Below are positions 7,194-16,197 of a stretch of DNA of 64,000 nt, one piece after another. A model generated the notes under the pieces. That model had not been told where the DNA came from. It did no database searches and was given only the letters and a program-made list of their open reading frames with translations. Location of the stretch: the NCBI GenBank assembly GCA_023392125.1, contig JAEVZS010000017.1, forward strand, positions 124,001 to 188,000. The letters are read 5' to 3'. Origin of the DNA: Bacteroidota bacterium. GTDB lineage: Bacteria; Bacteroidota; Bacteroidia; Cytophagales; Cytophagaceae. The translations under genes were made by a program, and so were the position numbers. How positions within the stretch are numbered: the stretch's first letter is position 1; the number at the start of each line of letters is the position of its first letter.

Positions 7194-9386
7194 ATGCGTA
7201 TAAGGGAAACAAATGGATTGGTTTTGACTCCTAATAATGTGAAAAGAATTCCTCTCATACTGATGCTGGCAATGGTGGTCCTGACCGGACTGGCGCAGAA
7301 GAAAGTGCATATTCCCTCTGATTTTACCAGTCAGGGATCGACTTATTCGGCAGACCGGAGCATTCAGACCGCTAATCTTATTTTTTTCTGGGAGGAGGGA
7401 GTCGGAGTGGATACCAATGAAATGAAAACCTGTGAGGCGATATATGATAATTATCTGCAGAGACTGGATTTTGCTTCCCGGAATCCGGAAGCCAATATTC
7501 ATCAGTACAAGTTTGCGATAATGATCCGTCAGGACAATGATGGTATGGCATATGGAGGCGGAGTAGACAATATAACCGGGGCAATGTGGATCGAAGCTGC
7601 AATGGTTAATAAATTTATGTTTGCCTATGAGCTTGGGCATGCTTTTTCATATATGGCCCGAATTGACGGTATTCCCGGCTATGGGTTTGGTGAACGCCCG
7701 CATAATAATGGAAGCCGGATTTATGTGGGGCCTTTCTGGCCGATGACAGCAGGCTTTATGGCATGTCAGAATGCCGGTTTTGTACAGGATGCTACAAAAG
7801 ATCTCGCATTGTATGTGCGAACAAATCATTATTATTTTACCAATGCGCGTAACAGGAATCAGGGATGGCCTATGCTGGAGGCGCTAAAATCGGAGCTGGG
7901 TCTGACATACCTTGGCCGCGTATGGCTGGAGGCGGAAGATCCGGAGCATCCGACAGAGACTATCCGACGGCTTTTTACAGGCAATGATCAGGAACAGCTG
8001 AATGATTTGTTCGGACGCTGTGCCATGCGAATAGCACAGTGGGATTTTGAAGCGCCCCTGGGGCCGGTTATCCGCGATTACATCCGTACCAGTCCATCTC
8101 CGTATATTCCGACAGATTTCCAGACAATTCTCAATCCCTTGTCTGTTGAAAAAGGCCGTTTTGCTATTCCGGATCATCTTGCCCCGCAAGAGCATGGTTT
8201 TAATGTAATCAAGCTGTTTCCAGTCAGGGATGCAACAGGAAACTCGCTTGTCAGTCTTCGGTTCAGAGGGCTTGCATGCAATGATAATGCAGGCTGGCGC
8301 TATGGTTTTGTGGCTTTGGGAGAGGACCATAGTCCGCGTTATAGTCCGCTCTATGCTGCGCCGGATACACTGGTCGAATTTGAGGTGTTGCCGGGAGACC
8401 GGGAAGTAGCTCTGGTGGTTATGGGGGCGCCCCGGAGGCATGCAAATTATCGTTGGGAAGCTGGTTTCCCCAAAGTATACAGATATCCTTATGAAATTGC
8501 TTTAAAGAATGCATTTCCGGAAGGATATCAGGATGAGGGTGCTCCTCAGGTGGAGGGAGCTCTGCACAGCAACGGCGGAGGTTTCGTGGCCCGGACTGCT
8601 CAGGTAGATGCTACAGCATATGTAGGTCCTGAGGCCAGAGTGCTCGGCACAGCCAGGGTGCTGGATCATGCACGCGTTGAGGGTCGTGCTGTGGTTGCTG
8701 ATCGGGCAGAAATCCGGGATCGGGTGGTTGTGAAGGGGCATGCCCGGGTAGGAGAATCGGCAAAGATATCTGGTAATGTGGTTATTGCAGATGCTGCAAA
8801 GGTGTTTGGCAGTGAAGGTTCCATATCCGGTAATGTTCAGATCCTGGGAAATGCGGTAGTTGTGGGAGGAGCAATTAACGGTGATGCCATAATTAAAGAT
8901 AATGCCTTCCAGTGGGGGCAGACCATCGGAGGATCAGCGGTGATGGGTGGAGATAATGAGAATACCTCGGCGTCTTCAGGAGTGTATTTACAAAAGCCTG
9001 ACCCTACCAATAATCTGCGCGCTGCAGGAGATGGTAAAGGTGCAGATGATCCTTCCAATATAGATATCAATAATAGTGAGTGTGCCTATGCGGCTGATGA
9101 GTATATGGCTGTGGGGCTGGAAACCGGAAAGAAAACGAAGCAGATGCTGCTCTTTCCCAATCCGTGTGCTGATATGCTGACAATAACCGGAATTGACCGG
9201 ATAACTTTGGTCGAGATTCTGGATCTGAGAGGAGAGCTTGTTTGCGTATATGCTGCTCCTGGAACCGGCGGTATGGATCTGACCGGCTTGTCTGAAGGAA
9301 TGTATTTTGTAAGGGTACATGCTGCTGACGGAGTCCGGACGGAACGGGTGACTGTGAGCAGAAATACAGGTAGAAAACCAGAGTAG
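7194..9386 (+). CDS. Secreted DUF6055-like protein with hexapeptide-repeat helix and T9SS sorting domain
   Basis: 730 residues from the ATG at 7194. A GTG at 7239 would place the signal peptide (KRIPLILMLAMVVLTGLA) at the very N-terminus and may be the true start. Residues ~50-310 resemble DUF6055-type zincin-like domains, but the zinc motif HExxH reads YELGH (Tyr145-His149), so catalysis is doubtful. Residues ~465-600 are a run of hexapeptide-like repeats (DATAYVG, GTARVLD, GHARVG), expected to form a left-handed beta-helix. The last ~75 residues (LLFPNPCADML to the end) are a type A T9SS sorting domain, so the protein should be exported and attached to the cell surface or released. Its substrate or ligand is unknown. 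Confidence 0.8.
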   Translation: MRIRETNGLVLTPNNVKRIPLILMLAMVVLTGLAQKKVHIPSDFTSQGSTYSADRSIQTANLIFFWEEGVGVDTNEMKTCEAIYDNYLQRLDFASRNPEANIHQYKFAIMIRQDNDGMAYGGGVDNITGAMWIEAAMVNKFMFAYELGHAFSYMARIDGIPGYGFGERPHNNGSRIYVGPFWPMTAGFMACQNAGFVQDATKDLALYVRTNHYYFTNARNRNQGWPMLEALKSELGLTYLGRVWLEAEDPEHPTETIRRLFTGNDQEQLNDLFGRCAMRIAQWDFEAPLGPVIRDYIRTSPSPYIPTDFQTILNPLSVEKGRFAIPDHLAPQEHGFNVIKLFPVRDATGNSLVSLRFRGLACNDNAGWRYGFVALGEDHSPRYSPLYAAPDTLVEFEVLPGDREVALVVMGAPRRHANYRWEAGFPKVYRYPYEIALKNAFPEGYQDEGAPQVEGALHSNGGGFVARTAQVDATAYVGPEARVLGTARVLDHARVEGRAVVADRAEIRDRVVVKGHARVGESAKISGNVVIADAAKVFGSEGSISGNVQILGNAVVVGGAINGDAIIKDNAFQWGQTIGGSAVMGGDNENTSASSGVYLQKPDPTNNLRAAGDGKGADDPSNIDINNSECAYAADEYMAVGLETGKKTKQMLLFPNPCADMLTITGIDRITLVEILDLRGELVCVYAAPGTGGMDLTGLSEGMYFVRVHAADGVRTERVTVSRNTGRKPE

Positions 9387-9396
9387 TTTCCGGGTT

Positions 9397-10311
9397 TTAC
9401 ATAATATATTCCCCATCGATACTTTGTACCGGCAATGGAATATCTTTTTCTCCCAGCATTTCAAGTATATTGATTTCTATAGTCCTGGTGATCTGATCGA
9501 GAGGTATGCCGGTGGGAATTGCCTCGAAAGGATTGAGGAGTATCTGACCAATTTCCTGTATGGTAAAAAACACGTAACCGAGAAGGGAGCCTAATATGAT
9601 CGACCATATTCCGGTAGAATGACTCATCGCTATGGTCGTACAGTATATAAAGATCCAGATAAAATTTTTGGAATAGTAGTTATAGGTTGTAGGGAATATG
9701 GTATTCTTTATTCGTTCGGATTTACCCATATCATCGCAAAAGGAGGTAAGTATTTTATTTATCTCGATAAACCTGAACCCATCGATAAACTGGTGCCGGT
9801 ACAGCCATTCCAGATCTTCTGTCTGAAGTGACAGAATCGCGTTGGGTTTATTGGTCTGCTCTGATACTTTTTGTATTTCTTCTCTGGTCAGATAGCTGGT
9901 CCAGTTTTCATGATCACTGTCGCGAAGATTGTTTTTCAGGGCATATAGAAAAGCGATATGTCTTTTCGCAAGCTGCTCTTTCTTTTTTTCAGCTTCATAT
10001 TCCAGATTCGTATCCGGTACATGTATATAATATATGACTTGCCGGGTCCATGTTCTGGAATTATTGACGATTGCTCCCCATATTTTACGGGCTTCCCACC
10101 AGCGGTCGTAGGCCTGATTGTTGTTGAAACCGATAAAAAATGCCAAGGCAGTACCAAGTATGGTGGGAACAAACACGGGAAAGGAGAAGAAATTACTCAG
10201 CCATAGCTCATTTATACAGAATGCTATGAAACAGGTAAGACCGGAAAAAAACATGTTTTTCCATGTGCCGGTTACTATTCTGGAAATACGTATATTTTCT
10301 GTTAAGATCAT
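9397..10311 (-). CDS. Bestrophin family anion channel
   Basis: 304 residues from the ATG at 10311; an in-frame ATG at 10359 would add 16 less typical residues. Family hallmarks are the N-terminal helices, GFNNNQAYDRWWEARKIWGAIVNNSR, which is the bestrophin/UPF0187 signature, and the C-terminal PTGIPLDQITRTIEINIL. Bacterial bestrophins are pentameric inner-membrane channels; the prokaryotic KpBest passes cations, so ion selectivity here is open. The gene ends tail-to-tail with the T9SS protein, with only 10 bases between the two stops and no visible terminator. Confidence 0.9.
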   Translation of the reverse strand: MILTENIRISRIVTGTWKNMFFSGLTCFIAFCINELWLSNFFSFPVFVPTILGTALAFFIGFNNNQAYDRWWEARKIWGAIVNNSRTWTRQVIYYIHVPDTNLEYEAEKKKEQLAKRHIAFLYALKNNLRDSDHENWTSYLTREEIQKVSEQTNKPNAILSLQTEDLEWLYRHQFIDGFRFIEINKILTSFCDDMGKSERIKNTIFPTTYNYYSKNFIWIFIYCTTIAMSHSTGIWSIILGSLLGYVFFTIQEIGQILLNPFEAIPTGIPLDQITRTIEINILEMLGEKDIPLPVQSIDGEYIM

Positions 10312-10410
10312 ATGGACTGGTGTCGGCCGAAATAGTATAATTTCAATAAAAAACAGCAAACGTGTCAGGAAGTTTGCAGAAAGAGACTGCCCCGGAAAAA
10401 GGCATATAAA

Positions 10411-10445
10411 AAGAAACCCCCGGATGTCTCCGGGGGGTTCTTTTT
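10411..10445 (-). terminator. Intrinsic terminator after hemB
   Basis: Hairpin with arms GAACCCCCCGG and CCGGGGGTTTC as read on the minus strand (one mismatch), followed by TTTTTATA. It starts directly after the hemB stop codon. Confidence 0.85.
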
Positions 10446-10446
10446 A

Positions 10447-11424
10447 TCATCTCGAGAGCAATGCAAACTCTTTGGCAAAGTAGCTCAGTATGATTTTAGC
10501 CCCCGATCGTTTGATGGATAGCAGGGTTTCCTGCATGGCTTTTTCTCCGTCAAGCCAGCCGTTTTGAGCCGCAGCCTTAATCATGGCATATTCACCGCTT
10601 ACATTATAGGCAGCGATCGGCAGATCAAACTCATCATATAGTGTCTTGATCACATCCAGATAGGGTAGCGCAGGTTTGACCATTAGAAAATCCGCGCCTT
10701 CCAGCACATCAAGCTCGCCCTCCACCAATGCTTCGGTAACGTTGGCCGGATCCATCTGATAGGTTTTCTTGTCTCCGAACTTTGGCGCTGAATTAAGAGC
10801 ATCTCTGAATGGCCCGTAAAAAGCACTGGCATACTTCGCAGTATAGGACATGATCGATACATCGGTAAACTCTTCATCGTCCAGCAATGAGCGGATATAT
10901 CCGACTCGACCGTCCATCATATCGGAAGGCCCTATGATATCGGCTCCGGCTCTGGCCTGTGCCAGAGCCATCTTACCCAATACTTCAAGGGTTTCATCAT
11001 TAAGAATAGTACCGTTGGCATCCACAAGTCCGTCGTGACCTGTCGTGCTATAAGGATCCATCGCTACATCGCTGATGATACAGGCTTCAGGAAACTCCTT
11101 CTTGATACTTCTTATTGTATTAAGGTAAAGTCCTTTATCATTCCAGCTTTCCGAAGCCCTGGCATCTTTCAGTTCTTCCGGAATATTGGGGAAAAGGGCA
11201 AAGGCCTTTATCCCCAGGCTCATGCAGGTATCTATTTCCTTTAGCAAAAGATCGGTGGAGAACCGGAAAATCCCGGGCATGGAGGCAACCTCGTTTTTGG
11301 TATTATTACCTGGTATCAGAAACATCGGGAATACCAGATCATCTACAGAAACGCTGTGCTCTCTTACGAGATTCCGGATAGTCTGTGACTTACGATTTCT
11401 TCTGGGTCTTCTGCTTAACTCCAT
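10447..11424 (-). CDS. hemB: Delta-aminolevulinic acid dehydratase (porphobilinogen synthase)
   Basis: 325 residues, full length. It condenses two 5-aminolevulinate molecules to porphobilinogen, the second committed step of tetrapyrrole synthesis. The two Schiff-base lysines are in SYTAKYASAFYGPFRDA (Lys197) and FLMVKPALPYLD (Lys250). The segment DVAMDPYSTTGHDG lacks the cysteines of zinc-dependent enzymes, which points to a Mg-dependent form. It lies two bases downstream of the ornithine aminotransferase gene, so the two are probably co-transcribed, and a strong terminator follows. hemA lies 2 kb upstream on the same strand. Confidence 0.97.
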   Translation of the reverse strand: MELSRRPRRNRKSQTIRNLVREHSVSVDDLVFPMFLIPGNNTKNEVASMPGIFRFSTDLLLKEIDTCMSLGIKAFALFPNIPEELKDARASESWNDKGLYLNTIRSIKKEFPEACIISDVAMDPYSTTGHDGLVDANGTILNDETLEVLGKMALAQARAGADIIGPSDMMDGRVGYIRSLLDDEEFTDVSIMSYTAKYASAFYGPFRDALNSAPKFGDKKTYQMDPANVTEALVEGELDVLEGADFLMVKPALPYLDVIKTLYDEFDLPIAAYNVSGEYAMIKAAAQNGWLDGEKAMQETLLSIKRSGAKIILSYFAKEFALLSR

Positions 11425-11426
11425 AA

Positions 11427-12662
11427 TCAGGCAAAGTTCAATATGGTTTTTTCAATAATAGAACAACATTCATCAAGCTGCTCTTCAGTGATTACCAACG
11501 GAGGAGCGAAACGTATAATATCACCGTGTGTTGGCTTGGCAAGCAGGCCGTTTTCTTTCAGCGCTTCGCAAACGTCCCAGGCAGTTTTACCCTCGCTGGT
11601 TGGCTTTATAACAACAGCATTGAGCAATCCTTTGCCACGTACAAGTGTAATCAGATCTGTTTTGGATTGCAGAGCCTGCATACGACTTCTGAACAATTCT
11701 CCCATTCTGAAAGCATTATCCGCCAGTTTCTCATCTGTAATGATCTGAAGAGCTTCCATTGCTACCGCGCAAGCCAACGGGTTGCCGCCAAAGGTGGAAC
11801 CATGCTCGCCTGGTTTTATGGTCAGCATGATCTCATCACTGGTTAGTACAGCGGAAACAGGATATACACCACCTGATAAGGCTTTGCCTATGATCAGCAG
11901 ATCCGGATGCACTTCATCATACTGGGTTGCCAGGAGCTTCCCGGTACGTGCTATACCTGTCTGAATCTCATCGGCCATCAGAATGACATTGTAACGGTGA
12001 CACAGTTCCTGGGCCTTCTTGATATAGCCTTCCTGAGGAACATACACTCCGGCTTCTCCCTGTATCGGTTCTACAAGGAATCCGCAAACATTGGGATTTT
12101 GCAAAGCCTTTTCAAGCTCTGCAATATTGTCATAGTCAATTACGTGATAACCGGGCATAAAAGGGCCGAAATTATTTCTGCAATCAGGATCGGTAGACGC
12201 GGAAATAATACCCATGGTACGGCCGTGGAAATTACGGCGGGCAGCAACAATGACGGCCTGATCTGCCGGTATTTTTTTATTCTGGTAACCCCACTTACGG
12301 GCTAGCTTGATTGCTGTTTCCACTGCTTCCGCTCCGGAATTCATCATCAACACTTTGTCGTATCCAAAGTACTCACAGATATATTTTTCGCATTCGCCGA
12401 GCTTGTTATTATAAAAAGCCCTGGAAGTAAGTGTTAGTGTCTGAGCTTGCTCGATAAGTTTATTAATAATCCGCGGGTGGCAATGTCCCTGATTTACGGC
12501 GCTGTATGCTGACAGGAAGTCGTAATAATGCTTTCCTTCAACATCCCATAAATGGACTCCTTCTCCTTTGGCCAGTACAACAGGCAGAGGATGATAATTA
12601 TGGGCTCCATATTTATCTTCCAGGCTTATTGCCTGCTGGGTGGCAGTAACTGTTTCCAACAT
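11427..12662 (-). CDS. rocD: Ornithine--oxo-acid aminotransferase
   Basis: 411 residues from the ATG at 12662; the open frame runs 24 codons further upstream without family homology. Class III PLP aminotransferase: LEDKYGAHNYHPLPVVL is the ornithine aminotransferase start, ADEIQTGIARTGK is the cofactor region, and the PLP lysine is Lys260 in LLIIGKALSGGVYPVSAVL. It converts ornithine and 2-oxoglutarate to glutamate semialdehyde and glutamate, linking arginine/ornithine with proline and glutamate. It is two bases from hemB; the pairing may be incidental. Confidence 0.95.
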   Translation of the reverse strand: MLETVTATQQAISLEDKYGAHNYHPLPVVLAKGEGVHLWDVEGKHYYDFLSAYSAVNQGHCHPRIINKLIEQAQTLTLTSRAFYNNKLGECEKYICEYFGYDKVLMMNSGAEAVETAIKLARKWGYQNKKIPADQAVIVAARRNFHGRTMGIISASTDPDCRNNFGPFMPGYHVIDYDNIAELEKALQNPNVCGFLVEPIQGEAGVYVPQEGYIKKAQELCHRYNVILMADEIQTGIARTGKLLATQYDEVHPDLLIIGKALSGGVYPVSAVLTSDEIMLTIKPGEHGSTFGGNPLACAVAMEALQIITDEKLADNAFRMGELFRSRMQALQSKTDLITLVRGKGLLNAVVIKPTSEGKTAWDVCEALKENGLLAKPTHGDIIRFAPPLVITEEQLDECCSIIEKTILNFA

Positions 12663-12744
12663 AATGCAGATTATTAAATGATTAAAATAAACTAAGGTAT
12701 ACAAAGGTAATAAATTACCGTTACCTCTGTGCAAGAATATACGG

Positions 12745-13335
12745 CTATAAATTATCCTTTTTTACCGGTTCCGGTTTTATCGGAGTAAAAATCAGGCTAA
12801 TGTCATGTACTTTGAGCGCATCGACTTTGGTCAGCGACAACGTCAGGTTGTCCAGTTCACTCTTCCACTGAATAGTATCCTGACCGGTATGCTGGCCGGG
12901 ACCGTAGCGACTGTTATAAAAACCGGTTAGCTGCTCGTATAGTGCTTTCTGGGATTTTTTGCTTTGGGGATATACAACGGTTTCTATTCCGGAGACACGT
13001 TTTCTGCTGTCGAGGTGATAGATGATCTCTGCGGTTTCCAGTTCCTCAAAGTTATAGCTGATCAGATAGTCCAGATAGTGATCTGTTTCTTCATCCAGTG
13101 CGACAGAATCTTCCAGTACCTTGACTTTTTCAGCTGGCATACCAAAAGTTACTCCGCGAAAAACTCCAACATCTGTTTTTATCAGTTCATTAACAGCAAG
13201 AGGAAAAGCGACTGTGTCGGAACTGACCGGCTGGTTTATGTAGGGAGGTGTGGTTTCTTTGGAGTCGGTGCTTTCATTGCAGGAAGCAAATGCAAGCAGC
13301 AGCAATGCGAATCCGAACAGCAGTATTTTTTTCAT
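12745..13335 (-). CDS. Putative lipoprotein of unknown function
   Basis: 196 residues. The N-terminus MKKILLFGFALLLLAFASC is a lipoprotein signal with the lipobox cysteine at residue 19. The mature part is a soluble, mostly polar domain with FRGVTFGMPAEKVK near residue 60. It contains a short charged region but no motif I recognise. It lies between hemA and rocD on the same strand, 123 bases after hemA. It is probably attached to the periplasmic face of a membrane. Function unknown. Confidence 0.75.
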   Translation of the reverse strand: MKKILLFGFALLLLAFASCNESTDSKETTPPYINQPVSSDTVAFPLAVNELIKTDVGVFRGVTFGMPAEKVKVLEDSVALDEETDHYLDYLISYNFEELETAEIIYHLDSRKRVSGIETVVYPQSKKSQKALYEQLTGFYNSRYGPGQHTGQDTIQWKSELDNLTLSLTKVDALKVHDISLIFTPIKPEPVKKDNL

Positions 13336-13458
13336 TAAAAAGAGCTCGTTTATACAAAAACAGAATTTATATTTCTTTAGGTTCCTTCCAATCCTTAACG
13401 AAACTTCCTTCTGAATTATATATCGACTGTCCGGCAGATTCTGTATTAGAGGAAAAGG

Positions 13459-14730
13459 TTAGCTAACCCCGGTTTTTTCATCTTCAAGATTAAACAAATC
13501 ATTTAGCACATCAATAAGCGTTTCTGCCTCGCCCCGCTTACAGGCGGCTTTGAGTTGCAGAACAGGGAGCTTAATGATTTTCTGCATGATATTTCTGGTG
13601 ATAGTATCCACCTTTCTGGATTCTTCATCATTGAGCTGCTTCATGTAGCGGGCAAGTTCTTCCTGCCTGATTTGCTCAAAAGCATTTTTAAGCTTGTTGA
13701 TGGTAGGAGATACCATCATTTCTTTTGACCAGTTGTTAAATTCGGCAATTGAATCACTGACAATGGCCCGTACCTGTGGAATCGCGTTGATTCTGTTTTC
13801 CAATGCTTCGGTTGCCCGGTTGCGGATGTTGTCTATGTGATAGACAATAGCTCCCGGCAATTCATCAACAGAAGCTTCAACACTTCTCGGCACAGAGATA
13901 TCTATAAAATATTTAAAGGAGAGAATCTGCATGGTCTGAACCATGGCTCTGGTGATAAAAGGCTCTTCTCTGGCGATGGAGCAGATGATCACATCTGCCT
14001 GGGCTATTATTTTCCAGGTGTCTTCGAAAGGAACAACAACTGCCCGGGTCCCTTCAGCCAGCTCGGTTGCTTTGCTCTGTGTCCGGTTGGTAACATAGAT
14101 ATTGGGTATAGAGGTATCAAGAAGGTTTTTGAACACGTCTTTGCCCATCTCGCCCAGACCAATTACCAGTACGGTAGGATTAACGATCTCGGCGCTCAGT
14201 TCTTCTGCAAGTTCAACTGTTGCATAGGAAACAGATGCCGCACCATCACGGAAACAGGTTTCCTGAACTATTTTTTTATTGGTAAAAAAGGTAGTATGCA
14301 TAAGCCGGTGTAGAAAAGGACCGGCCATATTTATATCTGCTGCCCACTGATAGGCATGCTTTACCTGACTGGCGATCTGCATATCACCTATCACCTGTGC
14401 ATCCAGTCCGACAGCGACGTCAAACAGGTGTGCAATGGCTTCTGAGTGATCCTGTATGCAATGGAAATAGGACTCATAGGAAGATGCGTCAAAGTTTCCT
14501 TTGACGATGCCGATCATTCGGATGATCTCGCTGCTACAGTCTTTTTCGGACAGGTAGTATATCTCGGTGCGATTGCATGTGGATATTACCAGACACTCAG
14601 CCATGCCTGCTACCTCCTTCAGGCTAAGCATCAGCTTTTTGCATCCTGTTTCATCGAGGGAGAACATTTCCCGGATGTCAACCGGAGCTGTTTTGTAGGT
14701 AAGACTAACCGCTTTAAAATTCTCTTCCAT
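13459..14730 (-). CDS. hemA: Glutamyl-tRNA reductase
   Basis: 423 residues. It reduces glutamyl-tRNA(Glu) to glutamate-1-semialdehyde with NADPH, the first step of the C5 route to heme. The catalytic cysteine lies in LVISTCNRTEIYYL (Cys52). GLDAQVIGDMQIASQVKHAY corresponds to the conserved catalytic-domain helix. VLVIGLGEMGKDVFKNLL is the NADPH Rossmann loop, and the C-terminal dimerisation helices follow. It is divergent from a histidine kinase gene (109 bases between starts). A frequent Bacteroidota arrangement places early heme genes together; hemB is nearby, but hemL, hemC and hemD are not in the window. Confidence 0.96.
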   Translation of the reverse strand: MEENFKAVSLTYKTAPVDIREMFSLDETGCKKLMLSLKEVAGMAECLVISTCNRTEIYYLSEKDCSSEIIRMIGIVKGNFDASSYESYFHCIQDHSEAIAHLFDVAVGLDAQVIGDMQIASQVKHAYQWAADINMAGPFLHRLMHTTFFTNKKIVQETCFRDGAASVSYATVELAEELSAEIVNPTVLVIGLGEMGKDVFKNLLDTSIPNIYVTNRTQSKATELAEGTRAVVVPFEDTWKIIAQADVIICSIAREEPFITRAMVQTMQILSFKYFIDISVPRSVEASVDELPGAIVYHIDNIRNRATEALENRINAIPQVRAIVSDSIAEFNNWSKEMMVSPTINKLKNAFEQIRQEELARYMKQLNDEESRKVDTITRNIMQKIIKLPVLQLKAACKRGEAETLIDVLNDLFNLEDEKTGVS

Positions 14731-14839
14731 AGTTAAACCAGATACAAAAATAATGGAATCATTTGAAAAGGTAAAGCTATATGTAATAAATTGCCATTAT
14801 TAGTGATTTAAATACAAGGTCACTCGTGTTTTTGTTCCT

Positions 14840-16033
14840 ATGAGGTTGTATAATTTAAAGTCCTGGGATTTATATCAGAATAAATCGCGCTACAAAACGC
14901 TGATTGTAATAGTCGCGCTGGTAATCGGAAGCGCTTCTATTTTTTACACTCAGACACTGGTGGATACGCTGGCAGACCGGGAAAAAAAGCTTATTGATTT
15001 GTATGCAAAAGGATTGATTAATGCTGTAGAAGCGCCAAGTAACGGGAATATGACTTTTCTTTTTCAGGAAATCATCGAAGCAAATAATTCCATTCCTGTT
15101 ATTCTGACGGACGAAAATTTTTTTCCTCTCAGTGAACGGAATGTAAGGATGCCTGTAAATTTCAGTGAGGAAGAGCGGGAAAATTTTTTGCGTGAAGAGA
15201 TTGGCAGGATGCGGGAGGAGCGAAGTCCTATTATTGTGCAGCTTGGTCCCGGGTTGAAAAATTATATTTTTTATCGCAATTCATTTCTGCTCAGACAGCT
15301 TATGTATTATCCATACCTGCAGCTTACCATTATCGCGATCTTTGCAGTTCTGGCTTATGTTGCCTTCAGCTATAGCCGAAATGCAGAACAGAATCGTGTA
15401 TGGGTAGGACTTGCCAAGGAAACAGCTCATCAGCTGGGTACGCCTATTTCGTCGCTTATGGCCTGGGTGGAGCTGCTCAGGAGCGATCCGGGATTTCCCA
15501 AAGAAGCTTTTCTGCCGGAACTGGAAAAAGATGTGGGGCGTCTGAATATGGTCGCCTCCAGGTTCTCGAATATCGGTTCTGCGCCGAGCCTGCAAAAAGA
15601 AGATGTGGATGCCGTAATCAGGCATACGGTGGAATATATGAAATCACGTATTTCCGGGAGAATAGAGCTGAGGGTAGAGACGCAGGAAGAGCAAAATTTG
15701 CAGGCACCGATTAATGTGTCTCTTTTTGAATGGGTAATCGAAAATCTGGTGAAGAACGCAGTCGATGCAATGACCGGCAGCGGTACAATTACGATCCGGC
15801 TCAGGTATATAGCTCATTATCTGGCGGTGGATGTAACAGATACAGGCAAAGGTATATCCAAATCAAATTTCAGAAATGTTTTTAAGCCGGGTTATACGAC
15901 CAGAAAGCGCGGCTGGGGACTAGGGCTTACACTGGTAAAACGTATTGTCGAGAATTACCATGGCGGAAAGATTTTTATCCTTAGATCAGAGCTTGGAGAA
16001 GGTACAACCTTCAGAATATTACTGAAAAAATAG
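14840..16033 (+). CDS. Two-helix membrane sensor histidine kinase
   Basis: 397 residues. Membrane helix 1 spans about 20-38, a periplasmic segment of about 115 residues without a known domain follows, and helix 2 spans about 157-178. The H-box is GLAKETAHQLGTPISSLMAW (His197). The ATPase domain has its N-box at ENLVKNAVDAMTG, a G1 box at DTGKGIS, and its G2 box at RGWGLGLTLVKRIVENYHGG. It has no neighbouring response regulator. It is divergent from hemA, so the two could share control. The kinase function is clear; the signal is unknown. Confidence 0.92.
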   Translation: MRLYNLKSWDLYQNKSRYKTLIVIVALVIGSASIFYTQTLVDTLADREKKLIDLYAKGLINAVEAPSNGNMTFLFQEIIEANNSIPVILTDENFFPLSERNVRMPVNFSEEERENFLREEIGRMREERSPIIVQLGPGLKNYIFYRNSFLLRQLMYYPYLQLTIIAIFAVLAYVAFSYSRNAEQNRVWVGLAKETAHQLGTPISSLMAWVELLRSDPGFPKEAFLPELEKDVGRLNMVASRFSNIGSAPSLQKEDVDAVIRHTVEYMKSRISGRIELRVETQEEQNLQAPINVSLFEWVIENLVKNAVDAMTGSGTITIRLRYIAHYLAVDVTDTGKGISKSNFRNVFKPGYTTRKRGWGLGLTLVKRIVENYHGGKIFILRSELGEGTTFRILLKK

Positions 16034-16075
16034 AAACGGGGCAGGAATAAACTTTCCTGCCCCGTTTCTATTTTT
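16033..16075 (+). terminator. Intrinsic terminator after the histidine kinase
   Basis: Perfect 15-bp stem (GAAACGGGGCAGGAA at 16033-16047, its complement at 16054-16068), a 6-base loop, then TATTTTT. The stem begins on the last base of the kinase stop codon. Confidence 0.9.
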
Positions 16076-16197
16076 CCTTTTTTAGAGAAGAATCCCGGAT
16101 TAATTCGTTTTTGCCAAAGGATTTTTCGTTTCCTGAGGTTAGAACACAGTTGTATAAAAATAACAGTATATCCTTCTTACTTTATGAAAGCGTATGA

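Noticed and set aside
7119..7640. Upstream part of the minus-strand frame 6735-7640
   Set aside because: Antisense to the large secreted protein and not protein-like; only the part from the ATG at 7118 was kept.
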